Shown here: positions 1-12,700 of the stretch, piece by piece
How positions within the stretch are numbered: the first letter of the stretch is position 1
How the letters are laid out: each line of letters begins with the position of its first letter
Assembly (NCBI RefSeq): GCF_024323335.1
Contig: NC_066583.1
Location: 368,841,452 to 368,905,451, forward strand
Origin: Lathyrus oleraceus
Lineage: Eukaryota > Streptophyta > Magnoliopsida > Fabales > Fabaceae
Length of the DNA stretch: 64,000 nucleotides
Reading direction: 5' to 3'
Position numbers and translations under genes: made by a program
Notes under the pieces: model-generated
What the model was told of the DNA's origin: nothing
Databases searched by the model: none
Seen by the model: only the letters and a program-made list of their open reading frames with translations

Positions 1-590
1 TATGATCGATGTTTGACTTAGGGATTGCTTATGGCAATTGAAGAGATCTTTTGATCCTCCCTCGTTCATCTCATATGCCATGTATTAGAGGCCTTTTACC
101 TTGATTTTATTTGGTCCTTACCTCATTTCCTGATTAAATTATTCAGTGGACCCTTTGTGTGTATATTTTCATCTGTTTGATTCATCTGTTATCTTTTATA
201 CTTGTTTCTCTCATTCATGCTTTCTATTGCTTGATTATTTAACATGTTCATACTCCCATGTATTGTTTAAATGCTCCATTATTTGATTCTTTGGTTTGAT
301 TATATGTTGTTTATTTATCTGATCTGATTGATAATTGTTGCCTACTTATATGATGTATGAGACATATATTCTTATTGTTTGTTTGCCATGAACAATCCCC
401 ATTCATAACAAATGTACCCCTCTCCCATAAAGTGTATAATATTTATTTCTTTATTTCTTTATTCACTTGTTAATACAAGAATTAAAACGAACATCCGATA
501 ACCATTTCAAATAAGATCAAAAGCTCGATCCAACGTCGAGTAATCATTTTCAAAACTTAACAGAACCGGCACGCATTCATCCATCCTCTT

Positions 591-692
591 GTAAGTCGAT
601 TGCCTCAGGCATCGTCATCTACCTGTAAGTCGATTGCCTCCGGCATCGCCATCTACCTGTAAGTCGATTGCCCCCGGCATCGCCATCTACCC
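591..692 (+). repeat. 34-bp tandem repeat, three copies, in LTR
   Basis: Three units beginning GTAAGTCGATTGCC at 591, 625 and 659 have an exact period of 34. The last part of each reads like GGCATCGCCATCTACC. The same three units occur in the 3' LTR from about 55687, so the triplication predates insertion. Downstream (about 740-840) several degenerate TTAGGTAGA motifs follow. Confidence 0.9.
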
Positions 693-1096
693 TTATCCGT
701 AACTCCTCTCCGCGCTCCATCCGTCGACTCTTGTTCTGTTTAGGTAGCACCCATTAGGTAGAACCCTTTGTATGATAACATAGGTAGAATTCCCCTATTC
801 TTTGTATGCTAACATTAGGTAGATGTTCCCCTTTGTAAATCCTAACACATAGGTCCATATTGCATGACAACTCTAGAGCATAGCTTCCCCACTTTTAGAC
901 CTTCCGTGTGTCTCCGATCTTGTGGCATGTTAGTCCGTTCTGTTGCAAAGAGGTAACTGCCTAAGACTCGATTCAGCGAGCTGCGACACCTACTGCTAGG
1001 ACGTTGAACACACTGCCCACCCTCCTTTGACACAGTTGGTGTCCTCTTTTGTAAGTCCATGTTCAGATGACAATCCTTAACCCCTAGTTAGCCGAA

Positions 1097-1440
1097 CTAC
1101 GGCAACTCTGATTCTCATGTTCAGATGAGATACGTAGGCACGAGACGCGATGTCTTGCCGAGTTTAACTGACGACTAACAACTAATCCTTGCTTGCTTTC
1201 GCCCTTGCTGCGATTCTTTTCTCTCGCCCTCGTTGCGATCGAGACCGTCCCTTTCCCTTGCCCTAGTTGCAATCGAGACCCTTGTTCCCGTAGTTAGCCG
1301 AACTACGTTTTGCTCTGATTCTCATTCCAGATGAGATACGTAGGCATAAGACGCGACGTCTTACCGAGCACACTTCTCTTTAACCCATAGGTAGCCGAGC
1401 TACGAAGACTCTGATTCTCATACTCAGATGAGATACGTAG
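1097..1440 (+). repeat. Three stem-loop modules in the host 5' LTR
   Basis: Copies lie at 1097-1137, 1303-1343 and 1400-1440. Each has an outer stem CTACG/CGTAG and an inner stem TCTCAT/ATGAGA closing a loop of 5-6 nt (GTTCAG, TCCAG, ACTCAG). The wider unit, about 78 bp, runs from TAGTTAGCCGA to a copy of CTTGCCGAG or similar. The same architecture with different but still paired inner stems is found in every other Ogre-type LTR in the window, which argues for selection on structure. The function is unknown. Confidence 0.8.
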
Positions 1441-1789
1441 GCAGTGGATACGACATCCTTGCGAGTCATTTTCTTTTAACCTTCCTTTTAGTAAACAGTA
1501 CTTTAGATATACCTACACCCTTTAGACTAGAACAACACTTATGAAAAGGGCTCCCTAGAAGTACCTAGGATGTTTTGGGTGCTTAAAACCTTCCCATTGC
1601 ATAACCAACCCCCTTACCCAGATCTCTGACATTTTTACTAGTTTTTGATTCGATAAAACTTTTAGGTTTTTGTTCGCTTTCTAACCATTCCTTTGGATAA
1701 ATAGAAGTGCGGTGGCGACTCGACTTGTATGGTTTACCTTGGATTTAGTCAATATATCTAATGGTAACGAATACCCCGCTACAGAAAAG

Positions 1790-1807
1790 TGGCGACTCTG
1801 CCAGGGA
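1790..1807 (+). other. Primer binding site of old Ogre-like element
   Basis: TGGCGACTCTGCCAGGGA starts six bases after the LTR end and begins with TGG, which pairs with the CCA end of a tRNA. It closely resembles the PBS of the young element (TGGCGACTCTGCTGGGGA at 40959-40976, minus strand). Ogre elements are reported to use a tRNA-Arg primer; I could not verify the tRNA from sequence alone. Confidence 0.85.
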
Positions 1808-2176
1808 ATATCATTTGCCTAGTGGGTTTTGCCTACTGTCGCAACGCGAAAAACAACCGGCGGGAAATACAGAGCCGCCACCGACGCTATTCATCCTATG
1901 ACGGAAAGGGAGCGCATGACTAACCTAAGAAAGGGAAAGGAACGGTCTTACGACCAGAGATTACAAGGTACGGGAATCGGTTACGCAAGGGGAAGGTGTT
2001 AGCACCCCTCACGTCCGCCGTACTCGACGGGATCCACGCTCAAAAGATAGCTCAAAGGATAGGAAAAGGTTTCTGCTAAACTGCTTAAAGAAATTGCACA
2101 AACTGGAACAATAAACAGGTGAAAGAAGAGAAAGAAAACGGAGGAAGTGGACTCGGCAGGATGTTGCATCCTGGGC

Positions 2177-2956
2177 CTACGTAGTTTGTCAGAAACAAAC
2201 ATCAGAGTCGACGTAGTTCGAGAAAAGGGAGACATGCTCTCTAGGACATCGTGTCCTATGCCTACGTAGCTTCTCTATCCAGAGAAGAATCAGAGCACTC
2301 GTAGCTCGGCTAACGCACGCCGAAACAAGACACCAAAAAGAGACGCTGAGACGTCAATAGACACACTCAATAGGAAACAGAATGCCAATACATGGACTTA
2401 TATCTGACTCCTAACAACAACAAATAAACAGGAAACAGAATGCCAATACATGGACTTACACCCGACTCCTAACAATAACCCAACAAAAGGAAGCAGAATG
2501 CCAATACATGGACTTATATCCGACTCCTAACAACAACAAACAAACAGGAAACAAAATTCCAATACATGGACTTACACCCGACTCCTAACAATAACCCAAC
2601 AAAAGGAAACAGAATGCCAATACATGGACTTATATCCGACTCCCAATGATAACAAACGCTAACCAGCGTACACCAAAGATGAACCCCAAATGATAACAAT
2701 CATCACGAATGAACCCCCATATGAATGACAACCGTCATAAATGAACCCCGAAGATGAACCCCAAATGAATCTCAAAGATGAACCCCATAAGGTATAAACA
2801 TACCACACACGCCCACGCTGGACAAACAAGTATTCACATCAAAACAAAGAAAAGGGTGAACACACACACACAAAAAAAACAAAAGGGTGCCCGGAGAGAT
2901 TGCTCACAACCTCCTGCCTACGTATCTCATCTGGTATGAGAATCGGGGCGACGTAG
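2177..2956 (-). repeat. Three stem-loop modules in solo LTR 1
   Basis: Modules lie at 2177-2216 (inner stem GTTTGT/ACAAAC), 2262-2304 (inner stem CTTCTCT/AGAGAAG) and 2918-2956 (inner stem TCTCAT/ATGAGA), all with outer stem CTACG/CGTAG. The three inner stems differ in sequence but each is perfectly complementary. The span also contains the unrelated 58-bp repeat between the second and third modules. Confidence 0.8.
2372..2655. repeat. 58-bp tandem repeat with alternating A-B-A-B-A variants
   Basis: Five units start at 2372, 2430, 2488, 2546 and 2604, an exact 58-bp period. Units 1, 3 and 5 carry TTATATCYGACTCC and a CAACAAACAAA-type tail. Units 2 and 4 carry TTACACCCGACTCC and an ATAACCCAACAAA tail. 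The array therefore expanded as a 116-bp dimer. Two looser related units occur in solo LTR 3 near 48062-48170. Confidence 0.9.
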
Positions 2957-5668
2957 TTCCCCTTAACAGGGGTACAACACTCTCCTAACCAGAGACCAGG
3001 GAAGCAACAAACTAATAGGGAGACTAAGACTCGAGCCTAATAGTTGTCATGCAATCAATATCCCTAAGTTGAGGTCTCTAACATGCATTCAACTTCCTCA
3101 GAAATCAATCATACAACTCCTACAGAAATAGAGATGAGAAGAGGAAAGCAGATAAACACACCAGCACAAGTGAACAAGCATCACACACTATATCCATACA
3201 AGAGGCCCAAACAATGGGTGGGCTTTAGTCAAGAGGGGTCATATCAACCTTGACAAACAAGCCAAACTATAAGGGTAATCAACTGGGCTCTTAACCACTG
3301 ACATTGAACATCAGGGTGAGCAGATCAAAATGGTAATGAGGATGAGACCTCATAGCTCTTAACCCTGGCCAGGGTGAGCTCATGACAAAGAAAGCGTGGG
3401 GATCCAGAAAGTGGGATCCTATTCCACTTGACAGACTCTGGACAAAAGATCTAAGGCACATGTTCAGAAGCATCAGCACGTAGTGCGAGCATAAAGAACG
3501 ACACACTAAATAACGGGGGATTGGCTACTAATCCCTTTTATCCGTCAATTGCCTCTTCTCTTGGAGGTCTTATCAAATATCACATGCCTCTCCTTGGAGG
3601 TCTTTGGGCACAATGTTAAACAAACACAAACAGAGCCTCTGAAGGAGGACTTGCCAGCAAAATGCCTGGCAAAAAGGTGACAGGACTTCCAGACTACATG
3701 AAGTAAGAAGCTAACTACCTGAGTGGTGTTTCAACCATAATCCAATGCTCAAGCAAGAGCAAAAGCAAGCAAGCAACTAAGGTACCTGTACAAAGACTAA
3801 AAAGTTAGTACTTCAATCATACAACCAAAAAACAAGCAGTGAAACTCTCCCACAATTTTACAATTCAATGCATGAGTGTCCTATCACTCAAATGAGATCA
3901 TGAGTTCACCACATCAATTAAATCCTACAAAATAAACATAGGTTAGAACTCAAATGCATTTGCATCTCACAAGATCAATGATGAGTATCCAAACCTGAAA
4001 CACAAGACAAAGTTAGTTTATGTGCATTTAAACAACACAACAAAACACCAACAAACAAAGGCATAAGAGATGAATTCAAAACCTAACCAAATGACCAAAA
4101 CAGAACCCATCCTTCTACACATCACACATTCAAACACTCCCCAAAATGTCCTCAAAAGGACCAGCATCAAATGAATAAGCAAGTGCCTCAATTGGCCTAT
4201 GCCATGCAAGGATCAAAAATATGCACAAAATGAACTCCCAACTTAGAAAATTCATATCAAATCAGAAATGCATGCAATGACTTTGGGCTTTTTTGTGTAA
4301 GTTCCTCATGCCATGAATGTTCAACATGCAAAAAAAATCAGATCCAGAATGATGCAAATGCTATGTGAATAAAAATGCACCAATTCAATGTCAAAAATGT
4401 GACACAAATTGTCACATTATTCTCTATGTGTCAAAAAAAATGATAACATGTGAGGAAAATTCCAAACCAGTGACCAAAAATTCATATCATGTGTGAATGT
4501 CATCTATGCAAAAAATTGGATCAAATGGCTCAACATAGAGAATTTCACAATGCATTGAATGCAATAGATCAAATTAGCACATTGTTGATAAATAAATTCA
4601 CAAATATCAATCCAGCCATCAAAAATTCATGAAATCAGCACCATAAAAATTTAGACATCCATACAAAACCATGAAAAAAAATTGCGACTCATTTGGATCA
4701 TTTTTGTATTTTTTATGAATTTTCTAAAATGACTAAAATAATTGGATAATACAATGGAAATGGAGGGAAACAATTAATTCAAATTAAACTCAGAAAATCA
4801 ACCACCACACGATCTGGCGCGCAATCAGCATCAAAGGCTCACATTTAAACAACCAAAACGCTGCGTTTCATTAAACACAGTCATACGCACACTCAGCATT
4901 CAACTCACGCGTGGCAATGGTCAAACAGTCTCAACCAATCGTTCATCCAAGCATGCAGCCACATGGAACACACATAAGCAAAGCCCTAACATGTTACAGA
5001 CGCCGGAGCTACAGCTTCGGTCGTCTTCTCCGACGACAAGCACGGAGGCGCCACCACAAAATTTTGCAGAAACTCACGAGGCCTATACCATTCGAACCGT
5101 CCTTCAACAAGGATTCCAAATATGCTAATGGATCATCCTAATTCTACCTAGGTTTTTCAAATCGAAGGGAAACATTTCTGAGATCTAAACTTACAGTTCA
5201 CATATCATGCTCAATACTCAACCAAATTCAATTCTAAACACATACTCGTGCTCTACACAATGAGATCTACAAGTCTATAACCTAAAATTAACAAAAGGAG
5301 AGGATGAAAATTGCATCACCTGGAAATGGAAGTTTCTATTCACGCGTTCTCAAGAGCTCCAATGCTTCAGATCCACTCCTATGCACCTCCTTTGAAGCTT
5401 TAAGCAAGAAGCAATGGTTGAAAACACTTGAATCCACTTCAATTTCCAAAATCCATCGCCATGTTCATGCTCTTGATCTGCTCAAATTCTGACTGAATTG
5501 CTCCAAACAAATGATGATTCTTGATCAGTGAAGGATGAGGATCAAGAATATCCAATAATCTTTGAGAGTTATATGGAGAAAATGGAAATTCGAAGAGAGA
5601 GAAAGTTTGGAGAGTTTCTTGATTTTGATCTCAAAAGTTAGTTATGGCAGTTATGGCTAGGGTTTTGG

Positions 5669-5677
5669 TATTTATAC
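5669..5677 (-). promoter_or_regulatory. TATA-like box of solo LTR 1
   Basis: On the minus strand the sequence reads AGTATAAATACC, a good plant TATA box, about 1.25 kb from the LTR start. Other LTRs here have a TATA-like box at a comparable place. Confidence 0.5.
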
Positions 5678-6933
5678 TTCATGCTAATCACACTGCCAAT
5701 CCTCTTTTCCATTTGTTAATCAAGATTAGTGAGATATGAAGCATCTTGCAAAAATGCAAATGGAGTTCATATGCCCATAATACACGTGCACAATGCCATG
5801 CTATGATCTCAATCCACTTAAGAACATCCAAGGGTCATGATTGAAATGTTATTTTGCTTGCATCTTAAGCCAAAAATGAATGGTGAAGATTCACTTCATT
5901 TTGCACATGTGTGAAATAATGAACATACAAACTTTTCCCATGCATGGCAAAGCTCATTTGAGATGTCTTGAACATGAGAAACATTTTTCCAAAAGAATGA
6001 ACCAATTTGGAGCATTATATCAAAAGTTATGCCATTTTGAATTTCCATGCACACCTTGTGATCAAATGACCATACCTCCTCAACCATTCATCATATGGAC
6101 ATGAATTAGGACTTTTTGGAAAGGGGAGACAAAGATCTACAACTTTCATGTTCACCAAAAATCCATTCGAAGCTTATTTGATATTGAAAAGTCAAGTTGA
6201 AAGTGGACCAAAAACTTGCCAAATTTGGAAACTTTGAATTATAGGTCACTTTCCATTTTTGGTAACTTTTGCCATGACCTTTGAATCTTCAAGATGGATG
6301 TTTAGAATGATGAATGAACCCCATTTGAACATGATTGAGGTGTCTCAACTCATTTCCCCACCTCATAGCCCTCAGTTGACTGCACAGTTGATTTTTTGGT
6401 CCTCGGATGACCTTGAAATGTCTTGATCCACTTGAGCCTCTACCACTTGGGGAAATTGCTCAAAAATGAAACCCTAGCTCATGTAATCTCCTGATGATAA
6501 CCATGTGATCCTCATCCTAAGAAAATACCTCATCTCTTTGAGAAACCCTAGTTGGAAGAATGGCATTGATTAGGGTTGACCAAAGGTCACAACCCTAATC
6601 CAGAGGAACCTGAGGAAGAACTCTGAAACCCTTGATGATGATAGAACCATGATGATGGTAATATATCCTTGCAAACAAAATGATGCTCAAGACCTTTGAA
6701 GAATCAAGAAACCCTAATTGAAGCCCATACCCTCAGATGGTTGATAATCAATTCATAGAGACCCTCAGGCTTGAATCATGTAACTTCTCCATCTTTTAAA
6801 AAGACTTTGAAGGATGACCTTCTTATCTTCATATGAGATGCAAAATGTCATGCCTAATGCTCTAAAATATGAGATGCAATGTGTCAAACTAGTCTCAAGA
6901 AGAGGAGGGCAAGTTTTGAGGTGTTACACCTAC

Positions 6934-7803
6934 TTTTCGTATTTGTTGTATTGTATGGTATATTTCTTTGTGACATATTTTTGTGCAATTTGGGATTACT
7001 GTATTGTATGTAATGATTGAATTGTTTGAATATTAATTCCTTGTATGCTTGGTGATCTTCGTGAGATGAGTTCTATACCCGAACTCGAGTGCACTTATGA
7101 TAGGAGAATGGCATAGTCTTGTTGACTTGTGTGGAGTTATTCCTTAGCAAGTTGACTTGCAAGCCCATTCACTTGGTGGAGGTTATGTTGGGATCAATAA
7201 TGTCACACGAGTAGTTGTGGTTAGGCATTACTCTTTCCAATATATGCCTTAGAAGCCAAGGACCTTAGTTTACCAAGCCCATCTTGGCTTATTTTTAGGA
7301 CGTAGTGCGAAGATCGTTCGAGTGTAAGATTTGATACGATTGTTATGCGATACTAAACTCATAAGAGTCTCTCTTGAGAATATTTTGGAATACGAGTAGT
7401 CATTTATCCGATAATATCCGAAAGATGGGATGATGACTATGGGAACCTCTTGTAGAACATGATTGTCAGGTTTAACCATAGTACACTCCCTTTCGGTGGT
7501 TCTTAACTAAGACTCCATGCTCGCGACTCGCAACAAACCCTTGATTCGTGGTTGATCCGTTCTTGTGTATCCTTAATATCAATGGAACTTGGGTGTTGAT
7601 AAGGTGTAAACCATAATCCACTAAAATGGATGATTGATATTAAGGATTACTTGATCCATCCCATGACCTTTGTGTGGTGTGATTTGCTTGATCCTTGAGT
7701 GTGATTGTTGCATCCATGCATTCATGCATTCATACACATCCATATCATCAACAATGAGAAAATTTTCAAGGAACTTAAGAGGTCTATTTGCAAATTTTCA
7801 GAC
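6934..7803 (+). other. Leader (5' untranslated region) of old Ogre-like element
   Basis: This non-coding stretch between the PBS region and ORF1 is continuous with 1784-1836 once solo LTR 1 is removed. It contains a perfect 15-bp inverted repeat (7569-7583 with 7633-7647) whose loop holds a smaller ATCCA/TGGAT stem. I see no convincing coding sequence. An open frame reaching back to 7705 lacks an upstream ATG, and the alignment with the young element places the ORF1 start at 7804. Confidence 0.7.
7569..7647 (+). repeat. 15-bp perfect inverted repeat in host leader
   Basis: ATCCTTAATATCAAT at 7569-7583 is the exact reverse complement of 7633-7647, with 49 nt between. A nested stem ATCCA/TGGAT lies inside the loop. 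It would form a long leader hairpin about 150 nt upstream of the ORF1 start. Confidence 0.75.
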
Positions 7804-9254
7804 ATGGATAAGCAAATAAGGAATACGAAGAAGTACAGTTTCAGACAACCCGACTTGAAAGAGTTAAGGAGTTTGACATCCTATTTATTAGATCCCTTGG
7901 AATTCAAGGCTCGTCATGGGAAGCTTCTGTCTATTCTGGCTACTCAAGTGGATGAAGGTCTAATGAGTGTGTTGGTGCAGTTCTATGATCCCTTGTACCG
8001 TTGCTTCACTTTTCCGGATTTCCAGCTTTTGCCCACGCTTGAGGAGTATGCATATCTTGTGGGCATACCTATCCTAGACCAGTTGCTGTCCAGTGGCTTG
8101 GAGAGAGTTCCTTCTTCTCAAGAGATTGTTGATCTGTTGCGTATAGATGAATCTATTATTGGTGCTCATATGACTACCAAAGATGGAATTCAAGGTCTCC
8201 CATCTGATTTCCTCATTGATCAAGCTACTATGTTTGGGAAGGCCATGAGTGAGGACGCCTTTGAGGCCATATTTGTACTTCTCATCTATGGGCTAGTGTT
8301 ATTCCCCAACATCGACAAGTTTGTGGATGTGAACGCCATTAGGATTTTCTCTACTCTTAATCCCGTTCCTACTCTGTTGGGTGACACTTATTTCTCTTTG
8401 CATATGAGGAATGCAAAGGGCGATGGTACCATTGTGTGCTGTTTGCCTCTGTTGTACAAGTGGTTTATTTCGCACTTGCCTCAGACGCTAGCCTTCAAGG
8501 AGAACAAAGGATGTCTACGGTGGTCCACGAGACTTATGTCTCTCACTAATGATGATATCTTTTGGTACAACCGTGTATATGATGGTGTGCAGATTATCGA
8601 CTCTTGTGGTGAATTCTCCAATGTACCTCTTCTTGGTACATGCGGTGGAATTAACTACAACCTATTTTGGCACGTCGTCAGCTTGGGTTCCCCCTAAAGG
8701 ATAAACCCAATAACATTCTGTTAGAGGGTGTGTTCTTTCAGGAGGGTAAAGATCCCCAAGGCTTGAACGGCAGGATAGTACGCGCTTGGCGCAAGATCCA
8801 TAAGAAAGGAAGGAAGGAGCTAGGTCCGAAGAACTGTATCGCTTTGGAACCCTATACCTCTCGGGTTAGGAGGAGAGCTTCCGACTACCTCATGCCTTAT
8901 GAGTATCCAAGACCCACACCTTTGGTTGTGGCTGGGCCTTCAACCCTTCCTAGCCAAAGAGTAGAGGAGTTGAGAGACGAAGACCGTTCGCGTGCTTGGA
9001 TCCGTGGACGAGAGGAGTTGCTTCAGCAGATCAGAGAGAAGGATGCTTTGATAGAGTTCCTTGAGCACCAGGTTATTGATGATCCTGATGACGCATTGAC
9101 TTCTCTACTTCCTCAATCTTCCAAGTTTTGGAAGAGGAAGTATGATCGACTCGCCAAAGAGAAGGCAGATATGGAGGCAGCCTATGAGAGGGAGGTGAAG
9201 AGGCTTCGTGCAGCTTATCTTTCGGTCTCGAGGGCTTTGGACGATTGCTTCTAG
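7804..9254 (+). pseudogene. Ogre ORF1 (host element), frameshifted
   Basis: This is the extra ORF that Ogre elements carry upstream of gag; its role is unknown. The N-terminal two thirds look like the plant-specific DUF7745/mobile-domain type, with the recognisable stretch VQFYDPLYRCFTFPDFQLLP about 75 residues in. The C-terminal part is charged and probably coiled coil. The start at 7804 aligns residue by residue with the start of the intact copy at 39887. One base is missing near 8660 (an AACCT where the related copy implies AACCCT), so residues after the INYN motif continue in another frame to the stop at 9254. The frame upstream of 7804 is open but has no ATG. The order leader-ORF1-gag matches the young element. 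Confidence 0.85.
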
Positions 9255-9717
9255 GGATCCATAGGATGTTCATTTTCCTTCTCTCTTGTATTGTCATTGG
9301 TTACCAAGACTGTACTTCTTTGGTGTAAAAACATTTCCAAATATTAATTGACATGATATTTCCGTATGTGATAAGTTTAATATTTCCAAAATTTGCAAAT
9401 AAGACTCTAAAGTTCCTATGATATAAAAATTAAATCATAAGCATTGCATGCATCATGTTTATCTATTCCTAGGGGTTTATATCTTCTTCTTGATTCTAGT
9501 CGGGGTTTTCTTACACTGTTTATCTAATGTGAGATTGGAATCAAGGGGTAGAATACCCTTTGAAATTGATAAAAATGTCATTGCATTTGCATATTCATTA
9601 GCATGTCTTGCATAACAGGTACTGCCGCAGTGTTCTCATCTTGTTTGGTATTCCATTAGCAGGATAGCCGACTAAGGCATTCACCGATACGGTACCCGAA
9701 GGAATCAACAGAGAGCA
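9255..9717 (+). other. ORF1-gag spacer of host element
   Basis: This is AT-rich non-coding sequence of 463 bp. The corresponding spacer in the young element is 37665-38186. I see no conserved ORF or clear repeat in it. Confidence 0.6.
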
Positions 9718-12700
9718 ATGGAAGGTTTAAAAGCAGAGCTCGCTGAGATGAGGATTCGCATGAATCAGTTCATGGAAGTGGTCCAAGGAGTGGCTCAGGG
9801 ACAGCAGGAGATTAGATTGTTGGTACAGGGGAATCCCCCTACTACTTAACCGGAGGTTGTGGCTGATCCTCCCACTGGAGAGGCTAATGGACCCAATGGA
9901 CCGGAGCCTATCCCAATCCCACATGGAAACCTTGGTCAATAACCCATCCATGATGATCAAGAGGATCAATTCCCCCTGCTTCAGGAGGACTTTGGCATGG
10001 GCCATGGTATGGACCCTATGTTTCGGAGACTGGAAGAGAGGTTGAAAGCTGTGGAAGGGCAGAATGCTCTTGGTGTGGATGTTGCTAACTTGGGGCTGGT
10101 CCCAGGCGTGAGAGTTCCGCCAAAATTCAAAGTCCTCGTGTTTGATAAGTACAATGGCAACTCTTGCCCGAAGACTCATGTACAAGCTTACTTCCGCAAG
10201 ATGATCATGTATTCTGATGATGAGAAGCTGCTCATGTACTTCTTCCAGGACAGTCTAGTTGGGGCATCCTTGGAGTGGTATATGAGGCTGGATAGAGCCC
10301 ATATTCGCTGCTGGAGAGACTTGGCTGAGGCCTTTGTGAAGCAATATCAGTACAATACGGATATGGCACCTGACAAGACTCAGCTCCAGAATCTGTCTCT
10401 CAAGAGCAACGAGTGCTTCAAAGAGTATGCTCAACGCTGGAGAGAGTTGGCTTCTCGTGTTCAGCCTCCGATGTTGGAAAAAGAGATGACCAACATGTTT
10501 ATGAACACACTGCCTGGATCATATTTGGAGCGTCTGGTGGGTTGCAACGCCTCGAATTTTGCTGATGTGGTCTCTACCGGTGAGAGGATGGAGAACTACT
10601 TGAAGACATGTAAGATCCAAAATGGGGTTGGATCATCTTCAGGGTCCAAGAAGCCATTCTTAGGAGGACAGAAGAGGAGAGAAGGGGATGCAAATGCCAT
10701 ATCTTCTTATCAGAACAGGGGTAACCGGAGGAATAACTTTCAGAATTACCATCAATAACCTTATGTTGCAGCAGTGACCATTCCGGGTGCAGCACCAGTG
10801 CAACAACAACAACCTCAACGTCAACAAAATCAATACCAACAACAACAGGGTAACAAACCCGCTTATCAACAGAGATAGAGGATGATGGATAGGCGTTTTG
10901 ACAATCTTCCGATGTCATACGCCCAATTGCTTCCCAACCGTCAACATTTGCAACTTGTGCAGTTACGCACTTTGGCTCCTCCCGTTGGCAGGCTTCCAGT
11001 GGGTTATGACGCCAATGCTAGGTGTAATTTCCACTCTGGGGCACCTGGCCACACTATTGAGAACTACAAAGCTTTTAAGCACGTAGTTCAGGACCTTATT
11101 GACTCAAAGGCCATTAACTTTGTGTCGGCTCCTAATGTTGTCAACAATCCTATGCCGCAGCATGATAGAGCAAATGTTAACATGGTGGAAGCAGAAGTCA
11201 AATCATTCAAGGAGGTGTTGAAGCTTAAGACTTCGCTGTTAGAAATCAAAGAATACTTGCTAAAGGCAGATGTTTTCCCCGACTGTGGGAGCGGTTGTTT
11301 GGGTTGTGTTGCACAGAGTGGGGTTGTATGAAGCTGCAGCAGGGTATCCAGGCCTTGCTTGACGATGGTATCCTCCAAGCTGAAGACTTATCTGCCCAAA
11401 GGTCTCTTAAAGGGGTTGTTGAAGGGGTTGTTGAGAATGCAGATGTTGATCCTCTCTTTCCTGAAGATGCTGAAGAATTTACAAATGTTGTTCCTGCTGA
11501 TTTTGTAATTCCCAATGATGTAATTAATTTTTCTGATGTTGTTGTTGATATTCCAAACATGGTGTTTGATTCTGATGTACTTGCTGAACTTGATTCCGAT
11601 GTTTCGGATGTTTGTACTTCAATAAATAAGATTTCTGAGTATGCCTGTGACGTTGCCACTATCATAATTTTCTACCCGACCGCTCATATCAGTGCGCCAT
11701 TAGCGCAACCGGTACCACCAGTGCAACCGCATCAATCCACTATGACCATCACGACCCCTGGTCCTTTACCTTTCACCAGCGAAAGGGCCATTCCTTGGCA
11801 TTATGGGGGGAGTGTGTACACGCATGATCATGGAATGGAGCAGCCACTAAAAGTAGAAGAGGCGCAGGATCAGAAGTTTGAACCTGGAATTGAGATAAAA
11901 GATCCCGCAGTGGACAATGTTGGTGGAATCGGGCGATTCACCAGAAGTGGTAGACTGTTCTCACCATCGGTTACTCAACCTGATAGTGTTGACGCCGCGG
12001 CGAAGGCCAAAGGAAAGCAAGTTGTGAATGAGGGTACCTCTGCATCACAGGCTGGCTCTGAGCCTGCTTTTGCGAAGGATGTGGACGAACTTTTGAGAAT
12101 TATAAAGAAAAGCGATTACAAGGTAGTCGATCAGTTGATTCAGACGCCATCCAAGATATCTATTCTCTCACTCCTGCTGTGTTCGGAGGCACTCCTGAAG
12201 GTCCTTAATGCTGCATATGTGCCTTAGGAGATCTCAGTGAACCAACTAGAAGGGATCGTTGCAAATGTTCATACAAGCAGCGGGTTTGGTTTTACTGATT
12301 CTGACTTGACGCCAGCTGGACGCGATCATAACAAGGCTTTACACATCTCGATGGAGTGTAAAGACATTGTTCTATCCCGTGTTCTGGTGGATACAGGTTC
12401 CTCTCTCAATGTGCTACCCAAGAGAGCCCTGTCAAGGTTAGATGTAGAAGGTTTGATCTTGAAGCCTTCCGATCTTGTGGTAAGAGCCTTCGATGGTTCT
12501 AAGAGGTCGGTGTTCGGAGAGGTAGAATTGCCAATTCAGATTGGATCACAAACCTTTAACACCGTATTCTATGTGATGGATATCAGTCCTTCGTATTGTT
12601 GCTTGTTGGGTCATCCTTGGATCCACAATGCTGGGGCAGTCTCCTCGACCTTGCATCAGAAGATCAAGTTCCCGATCAACGGAAGAATTATCACTGTCTA

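Larger units (their letters stand above)
1..1783 (+). mobile_element. 5' LTR (3' part only) of the old Ogre-like element
   Basis: Bases 7-1783 align along their whole length with 55103-56880. The LTR ends in CGCTACA at 1783 and is followed by a primer binding site at 1790, which fixes it as the 5' LTR. The first about 2.3 kb, including U3 and the TATA region, lies outside the window. It contains a 34-bp tandem repeat and three copies of the stem-loop module described separately. Small open frames here on the minus strand recur in the 3' LTR and are not thought to be genes. Confidence 0.92.
1837..6928 (-). mobile_element. Solo LTR of an Ogre-like element (solo LTR 1)
   Basis: On the plus strand it runs from TGTCGCAACGCG to GAGGTGTTACA and is flanked by the target duplication CCTAC (1832-1836 and 6929-6933). 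Read on the minus strand it begins TGTAACACCTC, the usual start of these LTRs, so its orientation is minus. There is no PBS, PPT or internal coding, so a solo LTR left by LTR-LTR recombination is the simplest reading. It sits just after the host PBS. Its sequence is closer to solo LTR 3 than to the LTRs of the complete element. It holds a 58-bp tandem repeat, three stem-loop modules and a TATA-like box. The rest of its 5.1 kb is AT-rich non-coding sequence; the short open frames in it are not supported as genes. Confidence 0.93.

Noticed and set aside
591..692. Evenly spaced repeat as a CRISPR array
   Set aside because: It is a simple 34-bp tandem repeat without spacers, inside a plant LTR.
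7705..7803. N-terminal extension of ORF1
   Set aside because: No ATG; alignment with the young ORF1 starts exactly at ATG 7804.
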